Assembly: GCF_019457475.1 (NCBI RefSeq)
Contig: NZ_CP080413.1
Coordinates: 1-64,000 of the forward strand
Direction: 5' to 3'
DNA length: 64,000 nt
Origin: Shewanella acanthi
GTDB taxonomy: Bacteria; Pseudomonadota; Gammaproteobacteria; Enterobacterales; Shewanellaceae
This document shows, piece after piece, positions 1 to 11,340 of this stretch. The first letter of the stretch is position 1. Every line of letters starts with the position of its first letter. Position numbers and translations under genes: made by a program. The notes under the pieces are model-generated. The model worked only from the letters and a program-made list of their open reading frames with translations, was not told where the DNA came from and did no database searches.

Positions 1-1383
1 GTGGCGGTTTCACTTTGGCAGCAATGTATCGGACGACTGCAAGATGAGCTTTCTGCTCAGCAGTTCAGTATGTGGATCAGACCGTTACAAGCCGAAATGG
101 ATGGGGATACTTTGGTGCTCTATGCGCCTAACCGCTTCGTACTCGATTGGGTTAGAGATAAGTACATCAACATCATTAATCAGTTTTTCACTGAGCAAAT
201 GGGAAGTGATGCCCCAAAGTTACGCTTCGATATTGGTAGTCGTCCATCGGCTAAAAAGCCTGAGCCTGCCCCAATGGCGACTGCGCGTGTGCCAAATCCA
301 CAAACTAAAGCGTCTGTAGGCACGGCTTTTAATACAAATGAGCCAGCTGCTACCGCAAATCATCGCAGCAATATTAATCCAACCTATCAGTTTGATAATT
401 TCGTCGAAGGTAAGTCGAACCAACTTGGTAAAGCTGCCGCGCTGCAAGTGGCTGAAAATCCTGGTGGTGCCTATAACCCGCTGTTCCTTTACGGTGGAAC
501 AGGTTTAGGTAAAACGCATCTATTACATGCGGTAGGTAATGGCATCATTAAAAACAAGCCCGATGCTAAAGTCGTCTATATGCACTCAGAGCGTTTTGTG
601 CAGGACATGGTTAAAGCCCTGCAAAACAACGCGATTGAAGAGTTCAAACGCTACTACCGCAGTGTTGATGCCCTGTTTATCGACGATATTCAATTCTTTG
701 CTAACAAAGACAGATCTCAAGAAGAATTCTTCCATACCTTTAACGCCTTGCTTGAAGGTAATCATCAGATCATCCTGACATCGGATCGTTATCCGAAGGA
801 GATCGACGGCGTTGAAGATCGTCTAAAGTCGCGTTTCGGTTGGGGCTTAACGGTTGCCATTGAGCCGCCGGAGCTTGAGACCCGAGTTGCTATTCTTATG
901 CGCAAGGCGCAGGAGAGTGGAATCAACCTGCCAGATGAAGTGGCCTTCTTTATTGCTAAGCGTTTACGTTCAAACGTACGTGAGCTGGAAGGGGCGTTAA
1001 ACCGCGTTATTGCTAACGCAAACTTCACAGGACGTCCGATCACTATTGATTTTGTTCGCGAAGCCTTACGTGACCTCTTGGCACTGCAGGAAAAATTAGT
1101 CACTATAGACAATATTCAGAAAACCGTAGCTGAATATTACAAAATTAAAATGGCAGACATGTTGTCTAAGCGCCGCTCGCGCAGTGTTGCCCGCCCAAGA
1201 CAAGTCGCCATGGCATTAGCGAAAGAATTAACTAACCAAAGTTTGCCTGAAATTGGTGATGCCTTTGGTGGTCGAGATCACACCACAGTGTTACATGCCT
1301 GTCGTAAAATTGCTCAGCTACGGGAAGAGAGCCACGACATCAAGGAAGATTACGCTAACTTGATTAGAACTTTATCTTCTTAA
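1..1383 (+). CDS. dnaA: Chromosomal replication initiator DnaA
   Basis: DnaA is the AAA+ ATPase that binds DnaA boxes and melts oriC. The 460-residue protein has the full family layout. Domain I covers about residues 1-85 and is followed by a variable linker. The ATPase carries Walker A GGTGLGKT at 165-172 and Walker B DALFIDDI at 223-230. The C-terminal DNA-binding signature [14 protein letters not shown] lies at 421-434. The start is GTG on the first base of the window, so its promoter and any upstream DnaA boxes cannot be seen. It is followed 21 bp later by dnaN, the usual dnaA-dnaN-recF-gyrB order. Identification is certain; the exact start rests on alignment with the conserved N-terminus. 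Confidence 0.98.
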   Translation: MAVSLWQQCIGRLQDELSAQQFSMWIRPLQAEMDGDTLVLYAPNRFVLDWVRDKYINIINQFFTEQMGSDAPKLRFDIGSRPSAKKPEPAPMATARVPNPQTKASVGTAFNTNEPAATANHRSNINPTYQFDNFVEGKSNQLGKAAALQVAENPGGAYNPLFLYGGTGLGKTHLLHAVGNGIIKNKPDAKVVYMHSERFVQDMVKALQNNAIEEFKRYYRSVDALFIDDIQFFANKDRSQEEFFHTFNALLEGNHQIILTSDRYPKEIDGVEDRLKSRFGWGLTVAIEPPELETRVAILMRKAQESGINLPDEVAFFIAKRLRSNVRELEGALNRVIANANFTGRPITIDFVREALRDLLALQEKLVTIDNIQKTVAEYYKIKMADMLSKRRSRSVARPRQVAMALAKELTNQSLPEIGDAFGGRDHTTVLHACRKIAQLREESHDIKEDYANLIRTLSS

Positions 1384-1404
1384 AAATCAGGGAACTTGGA
1401 CACT

Positions 1405-2505
1405 ATGAAATTTTCAATTGATAGGGATGCCCTATTAAAGCCGCTTCAGCTGGTTTGTGGTGCGGTAGAAAGACGCCATAATTTGCCTATTCTGGCAAAC
1501 CTCCTTGTAGAAGTAAGTGGTCACTCACTCAAATTAACTGGTACCGATCTTGAGGTCGAACTGGTGGGGCAGGCTGTCGTTCATGGTGAGATTGAAGAAG
1601 GTAGAACCACGGTTCCAGCAAAAAAGCTGTTAGATATCGTTAAATCCTTGCCTGAGCAAAGTGAATTAAAAGTAGAGCAGCAAGACAACAAATGGTTACT
1701 GCGATCTGGCCGTAGTCGTTTTTCATTAGCGACGCTGCCTGCGGAAGAATATCCCAATGTGGAAGCGTTCCGTGCTGAAATCGAATTTACCTTAAAGCAG
1801 GGCGTGCTTAAGTCACTTATCGATGCCACGCAATTTTCAATGGCTAACCAAGATGTGCGTTATTACCTCAATGGTTTACTCATCGAAACCGAGGGTAATA
1901 TGTTGCGCGCAATTGCAACTGACGGCCATCGTTTAGCCTTAAGTCACAGAGTGATTGATGCTCAATTGCCTGAAAAGCAAGTGATTGTTCCTCGTAAAGG
2001 CGTGATGGAAATGGCGCGTTTACTGGAATCCGACGATTTAGATATCGTGATTGCGATCGGTGATAATGCGATTCGTGCGACAACCAGCACGACAGTATTT
2101 ACCAGTAAGTTGGTTGATGGTCGCTTCCCTGATTATCGCCGCGTACTGCCTAAGGGTGGTGATAAAATCGTTATCGCAAGCCGTAATCACTTTAAGCAAG
2201 CACTGACCCGCGCTTCTATTCTTTCCAATGAGAAGTTTCGTGGTGTGCGTATTCAGTTAGAAGCGGGGTTACTAAAAATCACCGCCAATAACCCTGAGCA
2301 GGAAGAAGCGGAAGAAATCATCGACGTGGATTATCAAAACCAGCCACTCGAAATCGGTTTTAACGTTAGTTATCTGCTTGATGTATTAAACAACCTCAAG
2401 TCTGAGGATGTTCGCATCACCTTAATCGATGGCAACTCGAGCGCATTACTCGAAAACCACTTGGAAGAAGATTCCATGTACGTGGTTATGCCAATGCGTC
2501 TATAG
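1405..2505 (+). CDS. dnaN: DNA polymerase III beta sliding clamp
   Basis: DnaN is the ring-shaped processivity clamp of the replicative polymerase. From ATG 1405 the protein is 366 residues (MKFSIDRDALLKPL), the same length as the E. coli clamp, and ends with the typical VMPMRL tail. An in-frame TTG lies nine bases upstream, but the AGGGA at 1389-1393 is correctly spaced only for ATG 1405. It follows dnaA closely and is probably co-transcribed with it. A GC-rich hairpin without a T-run follows the gene (2530-2553), so read-through into recF may be partial. Confidence 0.98.
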   Translation: MKFSIDRDALLKPLQLVCGAVERRHNLPILANLLVEVSGHSLKLTGTDLEVELVGQAVVHGEIEEGRTTVPAKKLLDIVKSLPEQSELKVEQQDNKWLLRSGRSRFSLATLPAEEYPNVEAFRAEIEFTLKQGVLKSLIDATQFSMANQDVRYYLNGLLIETEGNMLRAIATDGHRLALSHRVIDAQLPEKQVIVPRKGVMEMARLLESDDLDIVIAIGDNAIRATTSTTVFTSKLVDGRFPDYRRVLPKGGDKIVIASRNHFKQALTRASILSNEKFRGVRIQLEAGLLKITANNPEQEEAEEIIDVDYQNQPLEIGFNVSYLLDVLNNLKSEDVRITLIDGNSSALLENHLEEDSMYVVMPMRL

Positions 2506-2529
2506 ACTTCTGATTTCCTACTTTGTGCA

Positions 2530-2553
2530 ATACGCCGCTATTTAGCGGCGTAT
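2530..2553. terminator. Hairpin between dnaN and recF
   Basis: The sequence shows a perfect 10-bp stem (ATACGCCGCT paired with AGCGGCGTAT) with a four-base loop, 24 bp after the dnaN stop. No uridine tract follows, so it may be a weak or Rho-assisted terminator, an mRNA-stabilising hairpin, or a processing site inside the dnaA-gyrB operon. Confidence 0.45.
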
Positions 2554-2670
2554 ATGTATTCAAACTTTGCTCGTCATCAATGCTTTAAGCACCCCAATGG
2601 ACATTTATTGCGGTATGATAACAGCTCAGAGTTTTTACCTATTTCGCCTGTTCGGTTCACTGAGTAAACC

Positions 2671-3753
2671 ATGAGTCTTGTTCGTCTTAATATTGAGTCT
2701 TTTCGCAATATTCAATTGGCGCAGTTAAGCCCAGGTGCTGGGATTAATCTTATTTACGGCCAAAACGGTAGCGGTAAAACCAGTATTCTTGAGGCGATAT
2801 ATTTCCTTGGGATGGGGCGCTCGTTTCGAAGCCATTTATCCCAGCGGGTAATCAATAATGAGCATGAACAGTTAACCCTATTCGCCAACTTAGCCTTACC
2901 TCGGGGTGAGAGCAAAATAGGTTTACGGCGGTATCGCAGCGGTGAAACTGAGGTCAAAATCGATGGCGAAAAGGTCAAACGCTTATCGACCTTAGCTGAG
3001 ACGTTACCCATTCAAGTGATCACCCCAGAGAGCTTTTCGTTATTGTTTGAGGGACCAAAATCTCGCAGGCAGTTTATTGATTGGGGGGCGTTTCATTCCG
3101 ACCCACAGTTCTATGTAGCGTGGATGAATGTAAGACGTGTTTTAAAGCAACGAAATCAGCTTCTTAAGAACAATACACCCTATAGCCATATCCAGTATTG
3201 GGATAGGGAGTTTGTGCGTTATAGTGAGCAGGTGACAGAAATACGAAACCGTTATGTAGACTCGTTAAATGAGCTACTTAAGGGTATAATCGGGGAGTTT
3301 TTACCGCGGGTCGATGTTAAGGTTTCTTTCACCCGTGGCTGGGATAGCAAAACGGAGTTTGCGCAGCTTCTCGAATCACAATATCCCAGAGATTTGGCCA
3401 CAGGACATACTGTCAGCGGTCCCCATAAAGCTGACCTCAGACTTCGTGTTGGTAGTTTACCGGTGCAGGATGCCCTGTCCCGTGGTCAATTGAAATTATT
3501 AGTCTGTGCATTGCGTATTGCACAGGGAAAGTTGCTCAAACAACAGATAGATAAAAACAGTATTTATCTAGTGGATGATCTTCCATCCGAGTTGGATGCA
3601 CAGCATAGGCAACTATTGCTGAAACAGTTGGCAGAAACCGGTGCACAGGTATTTGTGACCGCGATTGAGCCTGCGGCAATAGTCGATTCGTTACACACGC
3701 CTCCCGATAGGATGTTTCAGGTGGAGCAGGGACGTGTAACGGTAATTGAATAA
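2671..3753 (+). CDS. recF: DNA replication and repair protein RecF
   Basis: RecF is an SMC-like ATPase that helps load RecA at single-strand gaps together with RecOR. The 360-residue protein has Walker A GQNGSGKT at 30-37, the ABC-type signature LSRGQ near residue 272 and a Walker B stretch ([11 protein letters not shown]) near residue 300. Length matches the family. It stands between dnaN and gyrB; the stop of recF and start of gyrB are 16 bp apart, which suggests co-transcription. Confidence 0.97.
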   Translation: MSLVRLNIESFRNIQLAQLSPGAGINLIYGQNGSGKTSILEAIYFLGMGRSFRSHLSQRVINNEHEQLTLFANLALPRGESKIGLRRYRSGETEVKIDGEKVKRLSTLAETLPIQVITPESFSLLFEGPKSRRQFIDWGAFHSDPQFYVAWMNVRRVLKQRNQLLKNNTPYSHIQYWDREFVRYSEQVTEIRNRYVDSLNELLKGIIGEFLPRVDVKVSFTRGWDSKTEFAQLLESQYPRDLATGHTVSGPHKADLRLRVGSLPVQDALSRGQLKLLVCALRIAQGKLLKQQIDKNSIYLVDDLPSELDAQHRQLLLKQLAETGAQVFVTAIEPAAIVDSLHTPPDRMFQVEQGRVTVIE

Positions 3754-3760
3754 CCATTGA

Positions 3761-6187
<2,427 letters not shown>

Positions 6188-6217
6188 TCGATAACGGTTG
6201 TTTCTAATGGATATTGA

Positions 6218-6250
6218 AAGGGAAGGCTTAGGCCTTCCTTTTTTATTTCT
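6218..6250 (+). terminator. Intrinsic terminator of the dnaA-gyrB operon
   Basis: GGAAGGC at 6221-6227 pairs with GCCTTCC at 6232-6238 around a four-base loop, and a run of seven T follows from 6239. This is a textbook Rho-independent terminator 30 bp after the gyrB stop. Confidence 0.9.
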
Positions 6251-6302
6251 TTTTTCGCAGTAGAAGTTATTCGTATGTCTTAAAAACTCACCCATTAAGC
6301 CG

Positions 6303-6318
6303 CGTTTCACGTGGAACA
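6303..6318. other. parS centromere-like site 1 (15/16)
   Basis: CGTTTCACGTGGAACA differs at one outer base from the degenerate ParB-binding consensus TGTTYCACGTGRAACA. It lies in the 281-bp non-coding stretch between gyrB and the HDOD gene. The rest of that stretch (6251-6468) shows no gene. The site is the first of four such sites within 16 kb of dnaA. ParB binding is inferred from the motif alone. Confidence 0.8.
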
Positions 6319-6468
6319 GTCGCCTTTGAAATGGAATTGCTACCCTGATCAAATAACAAAAACAATGGAGAATTATTGATGCGAAAAAAGCCGATGAAAG
6401 GATGAGATAGCATATAAACTTCAGAGATTGACGGGAAATTTATTAAGACTCAAAAAGGGTAGCCTATT

Positions 6469-7509
6469 TTGATAAAGTCCATATTTAATAAGATTTTCAA
6501 TGTTCGAGAGGGTGCTGTTGTTCAGCGACCAAAGAGTTTTACTCAGACCGATTTGGGTAAGCCCGTCGCACCTAAACCCAAACAATTACCCGCCGAAGAA
6601 ACCAGTACCATTCTCAGCGTCGATCTTGCCGCACTCTTCTACAGTCTGTTGTTTTCCGTGCGAGCTAAGGATGTTGGTGGCGTGGCTAACAATCTTGAGC
6701 GGCGTGTGATTCGGGAAGTTGAATCTGCGCTTACATCCCCCGATGTGATAGCAGAAACCGTCTTGAAACTGCCGTCCAAGGTGTTGGAATTAGATAAAAA
6801 GCTCGCAGATCCAGCCTTCGATATCAAAGAGTTATTGGCCTTAATTGAGCGTGATCCAGTACTAAGTGTGGAGGTACTTAAACTCTGTAATTCGCCCGCG
6901 TTTAAGCGTGGTGATAGGGATGTGACTAGCCTACAGCAGGCATTGATTCAGCTGGGTAGGGAGCAGCTCAGGCGTTTTGTGACGAGCTGTCTAGTTCGCG
7001 AGATGCTCGACATTAAACCTATATACTTTCGCCGTTTTGGGGCAGAGATTTGGCGCCATTCGATGCAGGTTGCCTATCTAGCCAGTGAGTTAAGCGAAGA
7101 AGATAGTGATACGGCATTTTTACTTGGCTTACTCCACGATGTAGGGAAGTTGGCGATTTTTAAAATGCTGCTTGATGCGTTTGTTCAAGCTGAACCGGGT
7201 GAACAACCAAATTCCTGGCTATTTCGGCAGGTGATGACATCTAAGTCGTTAACCTTAAGTGCTTTATTAGCAAAACATTGGCAATTACCTAAGGCATTTG
7301 AAATAGAGCTCGATAGGCTCGCTAATGTGACTCAACGCCCTATGGATGGTTTAGCGCCGGTAGTATGGCAGGCAAATATCATCAGTGAGATTTCAATGTT
7401 ACTGCAGGCCGAAAGACTCTCTCCAGAACTGCTGAATAAGTTATTAGAACAAGTAATGTTAGATAGAGATGAGTTCGAGCAGTTACATCAAAAATTGCAG
7501 CAATTCTAA
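6469..7509 (+). CDS. HDOD-domain protein
   Basis: This 346-residue protein has an HDOD domain over roughly residues 90-300 (FDIKELLALIERDPVLSVEVLKLCNSPAF, then LLGLLHDVGKLAIF). HDOD proteins are related to HD phosphohydrolases but many have lost catalysis; they usually act in signalling, and the target here is unknown. The start is TTG, supported by AAGGGT at 6455-6460 at proper spacing; no ATG gives a full N-terminus. The first 50 residues are basic and low in complexity. It sits alone between the gyrB terminator and a palindromic terminator shared with glyS. Confidence 0.85.
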   Translation: MIKSIFNKIFNVREGAVVQRPKSFTQTDLGKPVAPKPKQLPAEETSTILSVDLAALFYSLLFSVRAKDVGGVANNLERRVIREVESALTSPDVIAETVLKLPSKVLELDKKLADPAFDIKELLALIERDPVLSVEVLKLCNSPAFKRGDRDVTSLQQALIQLGREQLRRFVTSCLVREMLDIKPIYFRRFGAEIWRHSMQVAYLASELSEEDSDTAFLLGLLHDVGKLAIFKMLLDAFVQAEPGEQPNSWLFRQVMTSKSLTLSALLAKHWQLPKAFEIELDRLANVTQRPMDGLAPVVWQANIISEISMLLQAERLSPELLNKLLEQVMLDRDEFEQLHQKLQQF

Positions 7510-7526
7510 GTTTAAAAATTGCAAGT

Positions 7527-7554
7527 AAAAAACGCGCCAATTGGCGCGTTTTTT
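7527..7554. terminator. Perfectly palindromic bidirectional terminator
   Basis: A 28-bp perfect palindrome (six A, CGCGCCAATTGGCGCG, six T) separates the convergent HDOD and glyS genes. On either strand it forms a GC-rich hairpin followed by six or more U, so it should stop transcription from both sides. Confidence 0.9.
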
Positions 7555-7568
7555 AATTTAATGACTCA

Positions 7569-9635
7569 TTACTGTAGTAATGAAATGTCCGCAACATGCA
7601 GGAACTGCTCACGCAGGTTGTTCAGCAGAGCTAAGCGGTTATTACGCAGCGCTTCATCATCTGCCATTACCATGACGTCTTCGAAGAACTGGTCAACACT
7701 TTCACGTAAGTTCGCCAGCAGGGTTAGTGCCTGTTGGTAATCGGCGTTTGCAAACAGTGGTGCAAGCAGAGGTTGTAGTTCGGTAAGCTTAGCCGCTAAT
7801 GCCTGTTCAGCCGCTTCCGCTAACAGAGTGGCATTAATCGCAGTCGGTAATTCACCTTCCACTTTCGCCAGAATGTTAGACACACGCTTATTCGCCGCAG
7901 CCAGTGCACTAGAAGCTTCTAAGCTTCTGAAGTGAGATACCGCATTGATACGGCTATCAAAATCAGCAGGGCGAGTTGGACGGCGCGCTAAAACGGCAAG
8001 AATCACGTCAACATCGATACCTTTATCTTGGTACCAAGCACGGAAACGAGCCATTAAGAACTCCAGTACTTCATCCGCAGCATTTGCATTGCTAAGATTG
8101 CTACCGTGTAGTTCTTGAGCCTTAGCAATCAGAGTCACTAAGTCCAGTGGCAACTTGTTTTCAACGATAATACGTAGCACACCAATAGCAGCACGGCGAA
8201 GTGCGAATGGGTCTGCTGCGCCTTTTGGAGCCTGACCAATACCGAAAATACCCACTAAGGTATCAAGCTTGTCGGCTAGGGCAACAGCGCAAGAAACGGC
8301 AGCAGTAGGAACTGTATCGCCAGAGAACTTAGGCTTGTATTGTTCTTCCATCGCCAGCGCTACGGCTTCGGTTTCACCGTCTAGACGGGCATAGTGCATA
8401 CCCATAGTGCCTTGGGTATCGGTAAATTCCATTACCATGTTGGTCATTAAGTCTGTTTTAGACAATAAACCTGCTCGGGCAGCATCAATTGCATTGGCGC
8501 CAGTTTGCTCAGCAATAAAGGCGGCTAGGGCAGAGATGCGAGTGACTTTGTCTTTGAGGGTGCCGAGTTGTTTTTGGAACAACACAGTCTCAAGGCTCGG
8601 TAAACGCGATTCCAACGTGTGCTTTTTGTCGGTATTAAAGAAGAACTCAGCGTCTGCTAAGCGTGGGCGAACCACTTTCTCGTTACCGGCAATAATTTGT
8701 GCAGGATCTTTAGATTCGATGTTAGCAACGAAGATGAAGTTTGGCAGTAACTTGCCCGCTGCATCAAATACTGGGAAGTATTTTTGGTCACCCTTCATGG
8801 TGTAAACCAATGCTTCTGAAGGAACGCTTAAAAACTTCTCTTCAAAGCTCGCGGTTAACACGACTGGCCATTCAACCAGAGAGGTGACTTCTTCTAGGAG
8901 ATCATCTTCGATGTCGGCAGTGCCGCCAATCAAAGCTGCCGCTTTTTCAGCATCCGCTTTGATTAAGGTTTTACGACTTTCGTAATCCGCAATGACTTTA
9001 CCTGTTTCTTTCAGCAGAGTTAGGTAGTTGTCAGCATGGTCAAGCTCGAAGCCAGTACCCATAAAGCGATGGCCGCGAACATTACGTGCCGATTTAATAC
9101 CTAGCAATTCGCCTTCAATTAACTCACTGCCTAACAGCATAGTGGCAGTGTGAACAGGGCGAATGAATTGCGTTTTGCTGCTGCCCCAGCGCATTGGTTT
9201 TGGAATTGGCAGTTTATCCAGAGCGCGCTGCGCCATATCAGCTACTAGGCTCTTGGTTTCAACGCCTTCAACCTTAGCGTTATAAACTAGCCATTCACCT
9301 TTGTCGGTAACTAAACGCTCGGCTTGGTCAACGGTAATACCGTTACCACGTGCCCAACCTTCAGCCGCTTTAGTTGGCTTACCTTCACCGTCGAAAGCAG
9401 AACTCACAGCAGGGCCGCGTTTTTCAACGACTTTATCAGCTTGAGCAAGTGCCAGTTCGGTAACGTTAATCGCTAGACGACGTGGCGCTGCGTACCAAAC
9501 GGCAGATTTAAATGCTAAATCGGCTTTAGTCAGTTCTTCAGTAAAGTTCGCGAGGAAAGACTCTGCTAATTTACGCAGTGCCTTTGGCGGCAGTTCTTCA
9601 GTGCCTAACTCGATGAGTAAGTTTTCAAAATTCAT
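7569..9635 (-). CDS. glyS: Glycyl-tRNA synthetase beta subunit
   Basis: GlyS is the tRNA-binding subunit of the alpha2-beta2 bacterial glycyl-tRNA synthetase. From the ATG at 9635 the protein is 688 residues and begins [20 protein letters not shown], the conserved family N-terminus. The reading frame stays open 22 codons further upstream into glyQ, but that extension is out of line with the family. The HD-like region and the C-terminal anticodon-binding domain are both present by length. It starts 10 bp after the glyQ stop, so the two subunits are surely co-transcribed. Confidence 0.97.
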   Translation of the reverse strand: MNFENLLIELGTEELPPKALRKLAESFLANFTEELTKADLAFKSAVWYAAPRRLAINVTELALAQADKVVEKRGPAVSSAFDGEGKPTKAAEGWARGNGITVDQAERLVTDKGEWLVYNAKVEGVETKSLVADMAQRALDKLPIPKPMRWGSSKTQFIRPVHTATMLLGSELIEGELLGIKSARNVRGHRFMGTGFELDHADNYLTLLKETGKVIADYESRKTLIKADAEKAAALIGGTADIEDDLLEEVTSLVEWPVVLTASFEEKFLSVPSEALVYTMKGDQKYFPVFDAAGKLLPNFIFVANIESKDPAQIIAGNEKVVRPRLADAEFFFNTDKKHTLESRLPSLETVLFQKQLGTLKDKVTRISALAAFIAEQTGANAIDAARAGLLSKTDLMTNMVMEFTDTQGTMGMHYARLDGETEAVALAMEEQYKPKFSGDTVPTAAVSCAVALADKLDTLVGIFGIGQAPKGAADPFALRRAAIGVLRIIVENKLPLDLVTLIAKAQELHGSNLSNANAADEVLEFLMARFRAWYQDKGIDVDVILAVLARRPTRPADFDSRINAVSHFRSLEASSALAAANKRVSNILAKVEGELPTAINATLLAEAAEQALAAKLTELQPLLAPLFANADYQQALTLLANLRESVDQFFEDVMVMADDEALRNNRLALLNNLREQFLHVADISLLQ

Positions 9636-9645
9636 GTAATTACCT

Positions 9646-10551
9646 CTACTTACACATTGGGAAGCCAAGCGCTTCGCGTGCCTGATAATAGGATTCAGCA
9701 ACGGCTTTAGCCATAGTACGAACGCGCAAGATATAACGTTGACGTTCAGTCACAGAAATGGCGTGGCGTGCATCGAGCAGGTTGAATGCGTGTGAGGCTT
9801 TCATCACTTGCTCATAGGCGGGCAGAGGTAATGGTTTTTCAAGCGATAATAAGTGCTGGCACATTTTTTCGCATTGGTCGAACAGGGCAAACATAAAGTC
9901 TACGTCGGCGTGTTCAAAGTTATAGGTTGATTGCTCAACTTCGTTTTGGTGGAACACATCACCATAGGTGATGCGACCCATAGGGCCGTCGGTCCAAACA
10001 AGATCGTAAACGCTATCAACACCTTGAATGTACATAGCAAGACGTTCTAAACCGTAGGTGATCTCACCCGTTACAGGGCTACATTCTAAGCCACCGACTT
10101 GTTGGAAATACGTAAACTGAGTCACTTCCATGCCGTTTAACCAGACTTCCCAGCCTAGACCCCAAGCGCCTAATGTAGGTGATTCCCAGTTGTCTTCCAC
10201 AAAGCGAATGTCGTGGATTTGAGTATCAATACCAAGAGCTTGCAGTGAACCTAAGTAGAGTTCTTGGATGTTATCAGGAGAAGGCTTTAACACGACTTGG
10301 AATTGGTAGTAGTGCTGCAGACGGTTAGGGTTTTCACCGTAACGACCGTCGGTAGGGCGGCGCGATGGCTGCACATAGGCGCTGCTCATTGGCTCAGGCC
10401 CTAAAGAGCGTAGGAAGGTTTGCGGGTGGAATGTACCAGCGCCCACTTCCATATCTAAAGGTTGAACAATTGCACAGCCTTGCTGCGCCCAATATTCCTG
10501 CAGGGTTAGGATGAAACCCTGAAATGTTTTTACGTCGTGTTTCGTCGTCAT
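9646..10551 (-). CDS. glyQ: Glycyl-tRNA synthetase alpha subunit
   Basis: GlyQ is the catalytic subunit that activates glycine in the heterotetrameric enzyme. The 301-residue protein has the conserved start [18 protein letters not shown] and the class II motifs ([25 protein letters not shown] and [21 protein letters not shown]). It is the first gene of glyQS. The divergent tag gene begins 117 bp away, so the shared intergenic space should hold both promoters; I see no riboswitch there. Confidence 0.98.
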
Positions 10552-10668
10552 GTCTACTTGTCTACTGCCGTCAGCTGTAATAGAAAATGGTTTCGATTAT
10601 ACCTTGTAGATCTCTGCTTATGTAGGTTATTTTTTACCTTCATTGTTAAAACTTGAGATGAGTAAGCC

Positions 10669-11241
10669 ATGGAAGAAGTTCGTTGTAATTGGGTAAGCAA
10701 CGACCCGCTATATCGTGAATATCACGATCATGTCTGGGGCAGACCGGTTTACGACCCCAAGGAGTTGTTCGCCAAGTTGTGTTTGGATGGACAACAGGCA
10801 GGGCTATCTTGGATTACCATCCTAAAAAAGCAGAAGAATTACGAAGAGGCCTTCGCGAATTTTGAGCCTGAAATTATTGCGACCTTTGATGATGCTAAGG
10901 TAGAGGAGTTGATGGCAAATACGGGCATAGTGCGTAACCGCCTTAAAATTCAATCGATCATCCGCAATGCAAAAGGGTATTTAGCCTACACTCAAGAGGG
11001 TAAGGATTTCTCGGCGTTCCTTTGGAGTTTTGTGGGTGGTAAACCTTTAGTGAATAGTTTTACGTCAATGACTGAAGTACCAGCACAAACCCCAGAGTCT
11101 GAAGCTATGTCGAAAGCGCTCAAAAAGCTAGGTTTTAATTTTGTTGGACCGACTATTTGTTATGCCTTTATGCAGGCGGTGGGTATGGTGAACGACCATT
11201 TAGTCGATTGTATTGCCTATGATGCCTGTTGTGTTAAATAG
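10669..11241 (+). CDS. tag: DNA-3-methyladenine glycosylase I
   Basis: Tag removes 3-methyladenine from alkylated DNA in base excision repair. The 190-residue protein aligns end to end with the E. coli enzyme as I remember it. The four zinc-snap ligands are visible as Cys6, His19, His177 and Cys181, and the core motif GQQAGLSWITILKKQ is intact. It is divergent from glyQ and convergent with the large amidohydrolase gene. Confidence 0.96.
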   Translation: MEEVRCNWVSNDPLYREYHDHVWGRPVYDPKELFAKLCLDGQQAGLSWITILKKQKNYEEAFANFEPEIIATFDDAKVEELMANTGIVRNRLKIQSIIRNAKGYLAYTQEGKDFSAFLWSFVGGKPLVNSFTSMTEVPAQTPESEAMSKALKKLGFNFVGPTICYAFMQAVGMVNDHLVDCIAYDACCVK

Positions 11242-11292
11242 CACTCCTTAAGATTATTGTTACACGATCTTCAAAATTACCACTAAAAAATT

Positions 11293-11320
11293 AAGGCATG
11301 TTCCACGTGAAACATGCCTT
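11293..11320. terminator. 28-bp inverted repeat, probable bidirectional terminator containing parS
   Basis: A 28-bp inverted repeat with a single mismatched pair lies between the convergent tag and amidohydrolase genes. The arms begin AAGGCATG and end CATGCCTT. Its central 16 bp are a perfect parS site. The flanks are A-rich upstream and moderately T-rich downstream (TTATTTGGTTACTTATTT), so it may work as a terminator on both strands. Confidence 0.6.
11299..11314. other. parS centromere-like site 2 (16/16)
   Basis: TGTTCCACGTGAAACA is identical to the canonical parS 16-mer bound by B. subtilis Spo0J/ParB. It is centred in the convergent intergenic region between tag and the amidohydrolase gene, nested in a longer inverted repeat. 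Confidence 0.9.
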
Positions 11321-11340
11321 ATTTGGTTACTTATTTAGCA

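Noticed and set aside
6379-6405. Eight-codon open frame before the HDOD gene with a GGAG upstream
   Set aside because: Too short to judge; the codon content and position give no sign of a leader peptide or attenuator.
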